Origin: Flavobacteriales bacterium UBA952
GTDB lineage: Bacteria; Bacteroidota; Bacteroidia; Flavobacteriales_D; Crocinitomicaceae
Reading direction: 5' to 3'
NCBI GenBank assembly: GCA_002293185.1
Contig: DBCS01000004.1
Span: 1 to 64,000 of the forward strand
Length of the DNA stretch: 64,000 bases
Positions 17,607 through 26,270 of the stretch are shown piece by piece (position 1 is the stretch's first letter; every line of letters starts with the position of its first letter). Made by a program: the position numbers and the translations under genes. The notes beneath the pieces were generated by a model. It was not told where the DNA came from and did not search any database. It saw only the letters and a list, made by a program, of their open reading frames with translations.

Positions 17607-18307
17607 CCTTCAAAAATCAAGGAAAAATACCAAGCCCTGTTGTAGAGTTGGTCGATAGGGTTTGATACAGGTGTGTAGTCTTGGATAAAACTGCTTTTGA
17701 AACCATGGCTATATTTGAGTTCAATACCAAATTTAAAATACGGCGCAAAAAACTCCAGACCACCACCAATTTGCCCCTGCCAATCGTTTCTTTTGATTTT
17801 TACAAAAGGATCGTAGAAGTTTTGAGAGGCATCTTGCTGCGATTGTAAATCAATGCTATATTGCATGCCAACGAGAGAGTAGGCCGTAAAGTTGTTGTAG
17901 CGTTTGGTTCGAAATTGGAGCATCATGGGGAATTCAAGGTTCGTTGAATTCACGCGCTGTTCGCCTTTTCCATTCAAAAACCAGATGGTATCTAAGCTCT
18001 GATAGGTGAGCACGCGCTCTTGAAACGATAGCGTTGGAATAATTCGAAAGCGAATAGTGGGGGTACCTAGTTTAACAGTGGTCAGAATACCTAATTGACC
18101 GCCAGGTTGGGCATTATTTGTGAGCGAAAGAAGTTGGTATTGATTATAGGCGTCGGGTTTGGGCATTACGGTAAAATCTGAACTGTTTACGCCTAACATG
18201 AAGCCAAAATGAATGAAGCGCTTATCAAAGTTTTTATACCGCTGCTGCTTTTGGGTTTGTCCGAACAAACCTGTAGCTAGCATGCAGAAAATGAGTAAAA
18301 ACTTCAT
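17603..18307 (-). CDS. porT: T9SS component PorT (SprT)
   Basis: The 234-residue protein has a signal peptide (MKFLLIFCMLATGLFGQ) followed by an eight-strand-type outer-membrane barrel, with FGFMLGVNSSDF at the first strand and RAWYFSLIFEG as the last. PorT is a membrane protein needed for T9SS secretion and gliding. The placement directly behind ubiE is a conserved flavobacterial arrangement and supports this particular member over a generic 'PorT-family' barrel. It lies 26 bases from ubiE and overlaps the FAD protein gene. Confidence 0.85.
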   Translation of the reverse strand: MKFLLIFCMLATGLFGQTQKQQRYKNFDKRFIHFGFMLGVNSSDFTVMPKPDAYNQYQLLSLTNNAQPGGQLGILTTVKLGTPTIRFRIIPTLSFQERVLTYQSLDTIWFLNGKGEQRVNSTNLEFPMMLQFRTKRYNNFTAYSLVGMQYSIDLQSQQDASQNFYDPFVKIKRNDWQGQIGGGLEFFAPYFKFGIELKYSHGFKSSFIQDYTPVSNPIDQLYNRAWYFSLIFEG

Positions 18308-18333
18308 GGTGCCCTAACGTAAAACGATTGTTT

Positions 18334-19068
18334 TTATTGTTTTTTGGTGCCGATATATATACTGGCAATGCCCCCACTTAAACGGATGGGTTGCTGCGTT
18401 TGATATCCTACTTTTTGAAGAACGGCAATAAAATCAGCACCTTCTGGAAAAACAGCAACGCTCTCGGGCAGGTAAGTGTATGCGCGCTCGTCTTTGGAAA
18501 TGTATTTACCGAAAAGCGGAATGAGCACTTTGGAATAAAAACTAAATAATTGCTTAATCGGGAACGCTTTTGGTTTAGAAAATTCTAATATTACGGCTTG
18601 GCCACCTGGCTTGAGTACTCTGAGCATCTCAGACAGGCCTTTTTCCAGGTTTTCATAGTTGCGCACGCCAAAACCAACGGTAATGGCATCAAAGGTAGCG
18701 ACTTCGAAGGGCATATTTTCGGAATCGCCAAGTTGCATCTCGATGATATGCTCAAAAGCACGTTTCTTCATTTTGTTCTTCCCAACTTCTAGCATGCCAG
18801 CAGAAATATCCATGCCAATAATTTTTTTAGGCTGGAGCTTTAAGCAAGCGATAGCGAAATCTCCAGTACCTGTTGCGAGGTCGAGTATGATTTGTGGCTT
18901 TAAGGCCTGTAATTGTTTGACCGCTCTTCTTCTCCAGAGGTGGTCAATTCCGAGTGATAGAAAATGATTTAAAAAGTCGTAGTTAGCCGAAATATTGTTA
19001 AACATTTGTGCAACCTCTTCCTTTTTGGATTGGCCTGAATCGTAAGGCTTGACTACTTTTTGAGACAT
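18334..19068 (-). CDS. ubiE: Demethylmenaquinone methyltransferase
   Basis: The 244-residue class I methyltransferase carries the SAM-binding motif LDLATGTGDFAIA at about residues 58-70 and the family signatures NNISANYDFLNHFLSLGID near 23-41 (split by family convention) and GVRNYENLEKGL. It performs the last step of menaquinone synthesis, methylating demethylmenaquinone, and would be called menG in a menaquinone-only organism, which Bacteroidota usually are. It is four bases from the heptose kinase gene upstream and 26 from porT downstream. Confidence 0.96.
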   Translation of the reverse strand: MSQKVVKPYDSGQSKKEEVAQMFNNISANYDFLNHFLSLGIDHLWRRRAVKQLQALKPQIILDLATGTGDFAIACLKLQPKKIIGMDISAGMLEVGKNKMKKRAFEHIIEMQLGDSENMPFEVATFDAITVGFGVRNYENLEKGLSEMLRVLKPGGQAVILEFSKPKAFPIKQLFSFYSKVLIPLFGKYISKDERAYTYLPESVAVFPEGADFIAVLQKVGYQTQQPIRLSGGIASIYIGTKKQ

Positions 19069-19071
19069 ATT

Positions 19072-20058
19072 TTAGCGAATGTGTTGAAGTGCTTCTTGTA
19101 GGAATTTTTCTTTGTCGATACTGACGACACCAGGTTGCTCACAGACCAGCCCTCCGGCTAAATTGGCGAGTGCTGCCAATTGCTCAGGACTAGAGCCACA
19201 AATTAAGCATAGGGTCGTGGTGGCAATAACGGTATCTCCTGCGCCCGAGACATCGGCAATATTACGACGGTGTGCGGGGTGGTGTTGGTGCTTTTGTCCA
19301 TCGAACAATTGAACGCCATGTTCGGATAAGGTAACAAGTGTGTAGCGACTACTTATTTGATTTTGCAATTGTTCAATAGCGGTGCTGAGTGCAACCGGAT
19401 CTTGTCGGAAATTGAAATCGATGTTTAAACCCTCTTTGAGTTCTTTTAAGTTTGGTTTAAATAGTGTGCAGCCTACATAAGAGAAGAAATTTTTCTTTTT
19501 AGGATCAACAGCAATAGGAATGTTTCTTGCATTGGCCTCCGTGATGATCCATTGGATGAGTTCAGTGGTGAGGACCCCTTTGTTATAGTCTTCTAACAGT
19601 ACACCATCTATGCCTTGTTCTAGAAGTGCCAAAATATTTTTTTTGAGCAAGGAGTATTCATCGGGCTGTAGGTCGTGCTGGTCCTCGGAATCGATGCGCA
19701 GCATTTGTTTGCCGTTAGAGAACACTCTTGTTTTAATGGTGGTTTTTCTTTGTGCAGAAACAACAAGTGCAGAGGTCTGAATACCTGCATTTTGCAGCAT
19801 TTGTTCGAGTTCTCTGCCGGGGTTGTCTTGACCAATAACACTGGCAAGTATAGCTTTAGCACCCAAGGCAATTAAATTGAGGGCCACATTCCCAGCGCCT
19901 CCAATGCGCTGTTCTTGTACTTGAAGATCAACAACTGGCACGGGCGCCTCTGGGCTCATGCGCGTAACATGGCCTTTGATGTAGGCGTCGGTCATGACGT
20001 CGCCAACAACAAGTACGCGTTTACCATTAAATGCTTCGAAGAGCTCAGCTAAGTGCAT
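19072..20058 (-). CDS. hldA: PfkB-family sugar kinase, RfaE domain I-like (heptose-7-phosphate kinase)
   Basis: The 328-residue kinase shows the RfaE-type start VVGDVMTDAYIKGHVTRMSPEAP (split at residues 16-38) and the PfkB signature DVSGAGDT near 266-273 with the catalytic Asp. It would phosphorylate D-glycero-manno-heptose-7-phosphate at C1 for lipopolysaccharide core synthesis. Unlike E. coli HldE it has no C-terminal nucleotidyltransferase domain, so a separate hldC-type gene would be needed elsewhere. It is one base downstream of the aminotransferase gene and three upstream of ubiE. Another PfkB sugar kinase function cannot be excluded. Confidence 0.82.
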   Translation of the reverse strand: MHLAELFEAFNGKRVLVVGDVMTDAYIKGHVTRMSPEAPVPVVDLQVQEQRIGGAGNVALNLIALGAKAILASVIGQDNPGRELEQMLQNAGIQTSALVVSAQRKTTIKTRVFSNGKQMLRIDSEDQHDLQPDEYSLLKKNILALLEQGIDGVLLEDYNKGVLTTELIQWIITEANARNIPIAVDPKKKNFFSYVGCTLFKPNLKELKEGLNIDFNFRQDPVALSTAIEQLQNQISSRYTLVTLSEHGVQLFDGQKHQHHPAHRRNIADVSGAGDTVIATTTLCLICGSSPEQLAALANLAGGLVCEQPGVVSIDKEKFLQEALQHIR

Positions 20059-20059
20059 G

Positions 20060-21253
20060 TTATTGGAGTTGGCCTAAAGCAGCGCCAATTCTGTCAACCG
20101 CTTTTTGTAGGGTTTCTTCAGATGCGGCATAGCTAATTCGAAAACAATTAGGGTCACCAAATGCTGCGCCGCCAACGCAAGCAACGAGCGCAACTTCTAA
20201 TAAATACATGCAGAGGTCGTCGGAGTTGCTGATTATTTGCCCATTGTATTGTTTGCCAAAGTAGGAAGAACAATCTGGGAATACATAAAAGGCGCCACCA
20301 GGATTATTCACTTTAAGCCCGGGAATATTTCTAAGGCCGTTCAATACTAAATTGCGTCTACTTTCAAAAGCAGCAATCATATCTTGAAGAACATGAGGGT
20401 CGGCATACATAGCCGCGATGGTAGCCCGCTGGGTAATGGAACTTGTTGCGGAGGTAAACTGGCCTTGGACTTTGTCACAGGCGGCGGCAATTTCTTTAGG
20501 AGCACCAATGTAACCCAAACGCCAGCCGGTCATGGCCCACGCTTTAGAAACGCCATTGACGGTCACTACTTGGTCGTAAATTTCTGGAAACTGAGCAAGG
20601 CTTTCGTGCTTACCTACAAAGTTGATGTGCTCGTAGATCTCATCTGACATAGCAATCACATTTGGATACTTAGCAAGCACCCGAGCGAGGTCTTGAAGTT
20701 CCTCTTTGCTGTAAACTGACCCTGTCGGGTTACAAGGCGTTGAAAACATCAGAAGTTTAGTTTTGGGCGTTATGGCAGCTTCGAGGTCGGCCCCTGTGAT
20801 TTTAAAATCTTTATCGATTCCTGCTGAAATGACCACCGGAATTCCATCTGCTACTTTTACGATTTCGAGATAAGACACCCAATATGGTGCGGGAATAATG
20901 ACTTCGTCGCCAGGATTGACGAGGCTTAAAACCAAGTTGGCAATGCTTTGCTTGGCTCCGGTTGAGACAACAATTTGATCTTTTCCATAACTAAGGTTGT
21001 TGTCTCTTAAGAATTTGTGAGAAATGCTTTCTCGGAGGTCGTCATAACCTGGAACCGGGGTGTAGGTTGTGTAGTTTTGAGCCAATGCCTCTACAGCGGC
21101 TTCTTTGATGAATGCAGGTGTATGAAAATCAGGTTCGCCTAAAGAGAGAGAGATCACGTCTTTTCCTTGGGATTTGAGTTCGCGGCTTTTTTTAGCCATA
21201 GCAATGGTTGCAGACTCTTCCATTGCGAGTAAACGTTCAGATAATTGGATCAT
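20060..21253 (-). CDS. aspC: Class I pyridoxal-phosphate aminotransferase (aspartate aminotransferase type)
   Basis: The 397-residue enzyme has the class I fold with the PLP lysine in VNGVSKAWAMTGWRLGY at about residues 231-247 and the phosphate- and carboxylate-binding arginine in CFRISYA. STGAKQSIANL and FSTPCNPTGSVYS are typical of the Igamma aspartate aminotransferases of Bacteroidota. It would interconvert aspartate and oxaloacetate with glutamate and 2-oxoglutarate; some homologues also act on prephenate. It heads the minus-strand gene series down to porT and probably beyond. Its promoter faces that of trmD. Confidence 0.9.
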   Translation of the reverse strand: MIQLSERLLAMEESATIAMAKKSRELKSQGKDVISLSLGEPDFHTPAFIKEAAVEALAQNYTTYTPVPGYDDLRESISHKFLRDNNLSYGKDQIVVSTGAKQSIANLVLSLVNPGDEVIIPAPYWVSYLEIVKVADGIPVVISAGIDKDFKITGADLEAAITPKTKLLMFSTPCNPTGSVYSKEELQDLARVLAKYPNVIAMSDEIYEHINFVGKHESLAQFPEIYDQVVTVNGVSKAWAMTGWRLGYIGAPKEIAAACDKVQGQFTSATSSITQRATIAAMYADPHVLQDMIAAFESRRNLVLNGLRNIPGLKVNNPGGAFYVFPDCSSYFGKQYNGQIISNSDDLCMYLLEVALVACVGGAAFGDPNCFRISYAASEETLQKAVDRIGAALGQLQ

Positions 21254-21267
21254 GGATTGGGTTTGTG

Positions 21268-21275
21268 CAAAGGTA
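21268..21275 (-). promoter_or_regulatory. -7 box for the aminotransferase operon
   Basis: The minus strand reads TACCTTTG, matching TAnnTTTG, 14 bases before the ATG at 21253. It sits back to back with the trmD box only 21 bases away on the other strand. Confidence 0.5.
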
Positions 21276-21296
21276 GTAATTTGTGTCGAATTGACT

Positions 21297-21304
21297 TATC
21301 TTTG
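21297..21304 (+). promoter_or_regulatory. -7 box four bases before trmD start
   Basis: The plus strand reads TATCTTTG-CTAC-ATG. The short distance implies a leaderless trmD mRNA. It also decides the start, because the longer open frame beginning at 21174 would run through the aminotransferase promoter. Confidence 0.5.
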
Positions 21305-21308
21305 CTAC

Positions 21309-21986
21309 ATGCGTATTGATATAATTACCGTTTTACCTGAGTTGTTGAAGAGTCCTTTTTCGGCATCAATTATGCAACGTGCACAAACAAAGGGTCATGT
21401 TGAAATTCATGTTCATAATTTGCGCGATTTCTCAGACGACAAACACCGCAACGTTGACGACTATCAATATGGTGGTGGAGCGGGCATGGTCATGAGTGTG
21501 GGGCCAATTTCAAAGGCCATTGAAACTTTACAAGCCGAGCGCAATTACGATGAGCTCATTTACATGACACCCGACGGAGACTTACTTGAACAAGGCACTT
21601 GTAATCAGCTTTCTCTCGCACAGAATCTTCTGATTTTGTGTGGGCATTACAAGGGCGTCGACCAACGCATCCGCGATTTATATATTACCAAAGAGCTCTC
21701 TATTGGTTCTTATGTGCTTAGTGGAGGAGAGCTTGCTGCAGCTATTGTTGTAGATGCCGTGGTGCGGCTTATTCCCGGTGTGCTCAACGATGAAACTTCA
21801 GCGCTGACTGATTCATTTCAAGATGGTTTGTTAGCGCCGCCAGTGTATACGCGTCCGCCTGAATTTAAAGGCATGCAGGTTCCGGAAGTTTTACTCGGTG
21901 GCAACCCGAAAGATGTAGCGGTATGGCGCGAAGAACAAGCCTATGAGCGCACGAAAGAAAGAAGACCAGATTTATTAGGAGATTAA
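21309..21986 (+). CDS. trmD: tRNA (guanine-N1-)-methyltransferase TrmD
   Basis: The 225-residue SPOUT-class enzyme methylates G37 of tRNAs that read codons starting with C or of proline-type, which prevents frameshifting. It begins MRIDIITVLPELL, the usual family start, and has the trefoil-knot SAM-binding motifs YGGGAGMVM at about residues 55-63 and SIGSYVLSGGELAA near 130-143. The basic linker and GLLAPPVYTRPPEF are also conserved. It is not in the classical rpsP-rimM-trmD-rplS operon here; it is a single gene between the aminotransferase and helicase genes. Confidence 0.96.
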   Translation: MRIDIITVLPELLKSPFSASIMQRAQTKGHVEIHVHNLRDFSDDKHRNVDDYQYGGGAGMVMSVGPISKAIETLQAERNYDELIYMTPDGDLLEQGTCNQLSLAQNLLILCGHYKGVDQRIRDLYITKELSIGSYVLSGGELAAAIVVDAVVRLIPGVLNDETSALTDSFQDGLLAPPVYTRPPEFKGMQVPEVLLGGNPKDVAVWREEQAYERTKERRPDLLGD

Positions 21987-22011
21987 TTAATTCAATCTTT
22001 CATTGAATTAA
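21987..22011. terminator. AT-rich hairpin between convergent trmD and helicase genes
   Basis: TTAATTCAAT and ATTGAATTAA form a perfect ten-base stem around the loop CTTTC, directly after the trmD TAA stop. AATCTTT and AAAGATT inside and next to it could form an alternative stem. There is no clean T run, so it may mark transcript ends or protect them from decay in place of acting as a classical terminator. Confidence 0.45.
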
Positions 22012-22025
22012 AGATTATTAAAATA

Positions 22026-24311
22026 CTAATCTTCAAGTATTTGTAAATTTGCAAATCTTAATAACACAGTTTTAGATCCGTGCTGCGGAAAGAAAATAGT
22101 CGCTTTTTTATCGGCACCCTCACCTTCTAGTTTGAGCACCTTACCCTTACCAAAACGATCGTGTAGCACGTTGTTTCCGACCATAATGGCTAGTGTATTT
22201 TCGGTATTTGAAGTAGAGGGCTGCCCACTGACCTCTTTAAGGGAGCGCAAAGGAGGGTTGTTGCCGAGCGGTTTGTTGAGTCCGCCTGTAAAACTCCGAT
22301 CAAAGCCACCTGAACCCATTAAAGATCTACTATTTGAAGCCCGGCTAACCGACTCAAACTGCAAATATTGCGGATCAATTTCATCGATGAAACGAGAGGG
22401 CTCACACATAATGGATTGCCCCCAAGTAAAACGGCTCGTAGCATAGGAGAGCATACAGCTGCGCATACCTCGGGTAAGTGCTACGTAGAAAAGACGCCGC
22501 TCTTCTTCGAGTTCCGAGCGTGAGTTGAGCGCCATTTGGGAAGGAAAAAGGTTTTCTTCCAACCCAACAATGTAAATATGCGGAAATTCGAGTCCTTTGC
22601 TCGAGTGGATGGTCATCAGAGAGATATGATTGCGGTCCTCGGGTTTATCTTGATCTGCATCGGTGAGTAAGGCAACGTCCATCATGAAGTCTGCAAGGGT
22701 GCGGGGTGCGTCAGGATCAGCACCACGAACAAATTCTTGAATACCAGCCAAGAGTTCTTCAATGTTTTGAAAGCGCTCGACCTCTTCAGGGCCTTTGTCT
22801 TTCTCTGCAAGTAGTTCGCGAATAATGCCCGAAGATTTAGCAATGCGCTCGGCTAAGGTAAAAGCATCTGTTTTGTCGAGCTCGGCACCAAAGCTATCGA
22901 CCATAGTCACAAACTCGTATATTTTGGTGCGCGCCGCACTCCCGACGTCGGCCGGAAAACGCTGAAAATCTTTGATGACCTCCCACATACTTACGTTATA
23001 GCGATTGGCAGCTATAATGATGTTCTCAATGGTGGTTTTGCCGATGCCGCGTTTTGGATAATTAATGACACGTTTGAGCGCCTCTTCATCGTGGGGGTTG
23101 GCGCTAAGTCGGAAATAGGCAAGGAGATCTTTGATTTCTTTGCGCTGATAAAAAGACAAGCCACCGTAGATTTTGTAAGGAATATTGAGTTTACGCAGGG
23201 CTTCCTCGAAAGCACGAGATTGCTTGTTGGTGCGGTAGAGTATAGCGAAATCTTGAAAACGTGCGCCCTCGGCGGTCTTGCATTCAAAAATAGCCTGTGC
23301 AATGGTTCGGCCTTCTTCATTGTCTGTTAAAGAACGCTGTACTTTGATTTTGGCGCCTTCGGTGTTATCGGTCCAGACTGTTTTGAGTATTTGGTCTTTA
23401 TTCTTTTTGATGATGCTGTTGGCAGCCTCTACAATATTTTTAGTGCTGCGGTAGTTTTGTTCGAGTTTGTACAAGACAAAATCTGGGTAGTCTTTTCTGA
23501 AATTGAGGATGTTTTCGATATTGGCGCCCCGGAAAGAGTAAATACTTTGAGCATCGTCGCCGACTACGCAAATGTTTTGATAGGCAGCAGCTAATTTTTT
23601 AACAATCAGGTACTGCGCATAGTTGGTGTCTTGATATTCGTCCACTAAAATATACTGGAACTTTTGCTGGTAGTAATGAAGAACGTCTGGGAAGTCGCGA
23701 AGGAGGACATTCGTAAAATAAAGAAGGTCATCGAAGTCCATAGCGCCTGCTTTTAAACAGCGATTGGCATAGGTCTGAAAAATATGACCGAGTTCTGGTC
23801 GGCGCGATTGTTTGTCTTCGAGTTGTATTTCTGTATTTGCTGCGTAAGCCTCTGGTGAAATTAAATTGTTTTTGGCAGCGGAGATGCGGCCAAAGACCAT
23901 GCTTGGCTTGTAGGTTTTGTCGTCGAGGTTGAGTTCTTTAATGATGTCTTTGATCAGGCTCTTGGAGTCTTGGGTGTCGTAGATGGTAAAGTTGTTCGGG
24001 AAACCGATGCGCTCTGCATTGAAGCGTAAAATTTTGGAAAACACCGAGTGAAAAGTACCCATCGAGATGTTTTTGGCTTCGGCTGCCCCAACGATATGGC
24101 CAATGCGCTCGGTCATTTCTTTGGCAGCTTTATTGGTAAAGGTGAGCGCTAAAATATGAAACGGGTCTATGTCTTGTTCCATCATGTAGGCGATGCGGTA
24201 GGTGAGTACGCGCGTTTTTCCAGAACCAGCTCCGGCAATGACCATTATTGGGCCAAAAATATGCTCAACAGCTATTCGCTGGCTTTCGTTTAGTTCGTCT
24301 AGATAGGACAT
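22026..24311 (-). CDS. UvrD/PcrA/Rep-type superfamily I DNA helicase
   Basis: The 761-residue protein contains the superfamily I helicase motifs in order: AGAGSGKTRVLTYRI (Walker A, about 26-40), DEYQDTNYAQY (motif II, about 222-232), GDDAQSIYSFRGA (III), EQNYRST (IV), and LMTIHSSKGLEF with ALTRGMR (V and VI). The enzyme translocates 3' to 5' and acts in nucleotide excision and mismatch repair or in clearing blocked forks. The C-terminus carries a KVLKLEGEGADKKATIFF-type domain (PcrA/UvrD C-terminal, RNA polymerase-binding Tudor fold). Which of UvrD, PcrA or Rep it replaces cannot be said. Confidence 0.95.
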   Translation of the reverse strand: MSYLDELNESQRIAVEHIFGPIMVIAGAGSGKTRVLTYRIAYMMEQDIDPFHILALTFTNKAAKEMTERIGHIVGAAEAKNISMGTFHSVFSKILRFNAERIGFPNNFTIYDTQDSKSLIKDIIKELNLDDKTYKPSMVFGRISAAKNNLISPEAYAANTEIQLEDKQSRRPELGHIFQTYANRCLKAGAMDFDDLLYFTNVLLRDFPDVLHYYQQKFQYILVDEYQDTNYAQYLIVKKLAAAYQNICVVGDDAQSIYSFRGANIENILNFRKDYPDFVLYKLEQNYRSTKNIVEAANSIIKKNKDQILKTVWTDNTEGAKIKVQRSLTDNEEGRTIAQAIFECKTAEGARFQDFAILYRTNKQSRAFEEALRKLNIPYKIYGGLSFYQRKEIKDLLAYFRLSANPHDEEALKRVINYPKRGIGKTTIENIIIAANRYNVSMWEVIKDFQRFPADVGSAARTKIYEFVTMVDSFGAELDKTDAFTLAERIAKSSGIIRELLAEKDKGPEEVERFQNIEELLAGIQEFVRGADPDAPRTLADFMMDVALLTDADQDKPEDRNHISLMTIHSSKGLEFPHIYIVGLEENLFPSQMALNSRSELEEERRLFYVALTRGMRSCMLSYATSRFTWGQSIMCEPSRFIDEIDPQYLQFESVSRASNSRSLMGSGGFDRSFTGGLNKPLGNNPPLRSLKEVSGQPSTSNTENTLAIMVGNNVLHDRFGKGKVLKLEGEGADKKATIFFPQHGSKTVLLRFANLQILED

Positions 24312-24328
24312 GTGAAAAATACTGTTCT

Positions 24329-24336
24329 CAAAAGTA
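24329..24336 (-). promoter_or_regulatory. -7 box for the helicase gene
   Basis: The minus strand reads TACTTTTG, a match to TAnnTTTG, 17 bases before the ATG at 24311. Confidence 0.4.
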
Positions 24337-24372
24337 CTATTTTAAGTTACGGTGCATCCACTCAAATTGCAC

Positions 24373-24380
24373 TATTTTTG
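24373..24380 (+). promoter_or_regulatory. -7 box for arginine decarboxylase
   Basis: The plus strand reads TATTTTTG, a match to TAnnTTTG, leaving a leader of about 60 bases before the ATG at 24448. With the helicase box it accounts for the 136-base divergent region. Confidence 0.4.
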
Positions 24381-24447
24381 CACAAATTTTTTACTTTCCG
24401 AAACAAACCAAATGCTTTCACGTTAAATCAATTTTGAAGACATACGC

Positions 24448-25845
24448 ATGAGAACAAAATACATTGACCTTATTGAACAAACTTTTGATTTCCCTCAAAA
24501 TGAATTCTTTCTCAGAGAGGACCGCTTGTTTTTTCATGGTATTGATTTAATGCGTTTGGTGCACGAACACGGCACTCCTCTTAAGTTTCATTATTTACCC
24601 CAAATTTCCAATAATATTCAGCGTGCAAAAGGCTGGTTTAGAGAGGCCATAATGAACCTTGGTTATCAAGGCAACTACTACTATTCCTATTGCACCAAAA
24701 GCTCTCATTTTGCTTTTGTGCTAGACGAAGTACTCAAAAACGATGTGCACATAGAAACATCCTCTGCTTTTGACATCGATATTGTCAACAGTTTACACGC
24801 TGCAGGAAAGCTCAAGCACAAAAGTTACGTTATTTGCAACGGCTACAAACCAAGACCCTATTTAGAAAAAATCACCAAGCTCATCGAACAAGACGACCTG
24901 CGCATCGTGCCTGTTGTCGATAACATCGATGAACTCAAACAACTTATAGAGCTGACCACCAAAGAACTCAATATTGGCATTCGTATTGCCTCTGAGGAAG
25001 AGCCTAAATTTGAATTTTATACCTCGCGTTTAGGAATTCGCTATCGCGAAATTGTTCCCTTTTACAAAGCGATTCTCAAAGAAAACCCTCGGGTTAGGGT
25101 CAAGATGCTACATTTTTTCATCAATACCGGAATCAACGATACCGCCTATTACTGGAACGAACTCACCAAGTGTTTGCGCGTCTATTCTGATCTTAAAAAA
25201 CTTTGTCCGGAACTAGATTCTTTAAATATTGGCGGTGGTTTTCCGATTAAAAAATCATTGGCCTTTGATTTTGATTACGCCTACATGGTTCGCGAAATCC
25301 TGACTCAAGTCAAGCGCCTCTGCCAAGACAACGACATTCCAGAACCCAATATTTTTACAGAGTTTGGTTCTTTCACGGTGGGCGAGAGCGGAGGTGCCAT
25401 TTTTAGTGTGCTGCATCAAAAACAGCAAAACGACCGAGAAAAATGGAACATGATCGACTCTTCATTCATGACCAACTTGCCCGATACATGGGCAATTAAT
25501 CAGCGTTTTATTATGTTGCCGATCAACCGTTGGAACGATGACTACGAACGCGTGCTTTTAGGTGGCCTCACCTGTGATTCCGATGACTACTATAATTCAG
25601 AGCAGCATTCCAACGCTATTTACCTTCCAAAGTTTGATAAAAACAATACTTTGCACATCGGATTTTTTAATACCGGTGCGTACCAAGAAACCATAGGTGG
25701 CTACGGCGGTCTCAAACATTGCCTCATTCCTGAGCCTAAGCATATTCTCATTACCAGAGACGACAACGGTAAGATTCAGACCGAAGTTTTTAGCAATGAG
25801 CAAACCGCACAAGATTACTTAAAAATATTAGGTTACGATAAGTAA
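24448..25845 (+). CDS. speA: Arginine decarboxylase, fold III (flavobacterial SpeA type)
   Basis: The 465-residue PLP enzyme belongs to the alanine-racemase-fold decarboxylases. The PLP lysine is likely in YYSYCTKSSHF near residue 90. LNIGGGFPIKKSL near 259-271 binds the cofactor phosphate, and GGLTCDSDD near 373-381 holds the cysteine-aspartate pair of the second-subunit active site. The start (MRTKYIDLIEQTFDFPQNEF) matches the flavobacterial arginine decarboxylases, which are shorter than E. coli SpeA. Arginine would be converted to agmatine for polyamine synthesis. An agmatinase gene, often adjacent in relatives, is not present here. Another substrate in the same fold is possible. Confidence 0.88.
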   Translation: MRTKYIDLIEQTFDFPQNEFFLREDRLFFHGIDLMRLVHEHGTPLKFHYLPQISNNIQRAKGWFREAIMNLGYQGNYYYSYCTKSSHFAFVLDEVLKNDVHIETSSAFDIDIVNSLHAAGKLKHKSYVICNGYKPRPYLEKITKLIEQDDLRIVPVVDNIDELKQLIELTTKELNIGIRIASEEEPKFEFYTSRLGIRYREIVPFYKAILKENPRVRVKMLHFFINTGINDTAYYWNELTKCLRVYSDLKKLCPELDSLNIGGGFPIKKSLAFDFDYAYMVREILTQVKRLCQDNDIPEPNIFTEFGSFTVGESGGAIFSVLHQKQQNDREKWNMIDSSFMTNLPDTWAINQRFIMLPINRWNDDYERVLLGGLTCDSDDYYNSEQHSNAIYLPKFDKNNTLHIGFFNTGAYQETIGGYGGLKHCLIPEPKHILITRDDNGKIQTEVFSNEQTAQDYLKILGYDK

Positions 25846-25863
25846 GTGAGGCTTAATTCGTGC

Positions 25864-25871
25864 TATATTTG
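25864..25871 (+). promoter_or_regulatory. -7 box for the 122-residue unknown gene
   Basis: TATATTTG, a match to TAnnTTTG, 17 bases before the ATG at 25889. It suggests that the gene has its own promoter and does not depend on the arginine decarboxylase transcript. Confidence 0.45.
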
Positions 25872-25888
25872 CGCACAATTAAATCTGC

Positions 25889-26257
25889 ATGAAAGTAACG
25901 TCAATCTCCCTATTCGCTTCTAGTCAATTTTCTTCAAAGGTGCAGTCTTGGGCAACAAGTATGGCTACCGAAGTATTGAGTGTCATCGATAAATCTGCTG
26001 ATTTCTTTGAGAGCACCGATAGCCTTCTGATTTTCAATCAGAATCAAGAACTGAGCCAAGAAATTTTGGAAATAAAGGCACGCTACGACAAACAACAAAA
26101 ACCGGTTCATAAAATCGATATTAACGGTACGCTGCGTGTGGGCATCACTAATTTTGATCTATGGTTGCACAGCACCAAGGCTAAAAACGTATTGGTTATT
26201 GGCGCAGAGGAGCTCGCCACAAACCCAAATCTAGAGCGTTACCTCGCGGCAGTCTAA
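25889..26257 (+). CDS. Small cytoplasmic protein of unknown function
   Basis: The 122-residue protein has no signal peptide, membrane segment or cysteine. It alternates short hydrophobic strands with helices (DSLLIFNQNQ, NVLVIGAEEL), which suggests a compact alpha/beta fold, perhaps Rossmann-like. I recognise no family and find no catalytic motif. It has its own promoter box and follows arginine decarboxylase on the same strand; the converging pheT gene ends 14 bases away. Confidence 0.6.
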   Translation: MKVTSISLFASSQFSSKVQSWATSMATEVLSVIDKSADFFESTDSLLIFNQNQELSQEILEIKARYDKQQKPVHKIDINGTLRVGITNFDLWLHSTKAKNVLVIGAEELATNPNLERYLAAV

Positions 26258-26270
26258 TTATTACAGATCA

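Noticed and set aside
24312..24447. Riboswitch or small RNA in the divergent region before arginine decarboxylase
   Set aside because: I find two promoter boxes but no stable hairpin, terminator or conserved riboswitch motif.
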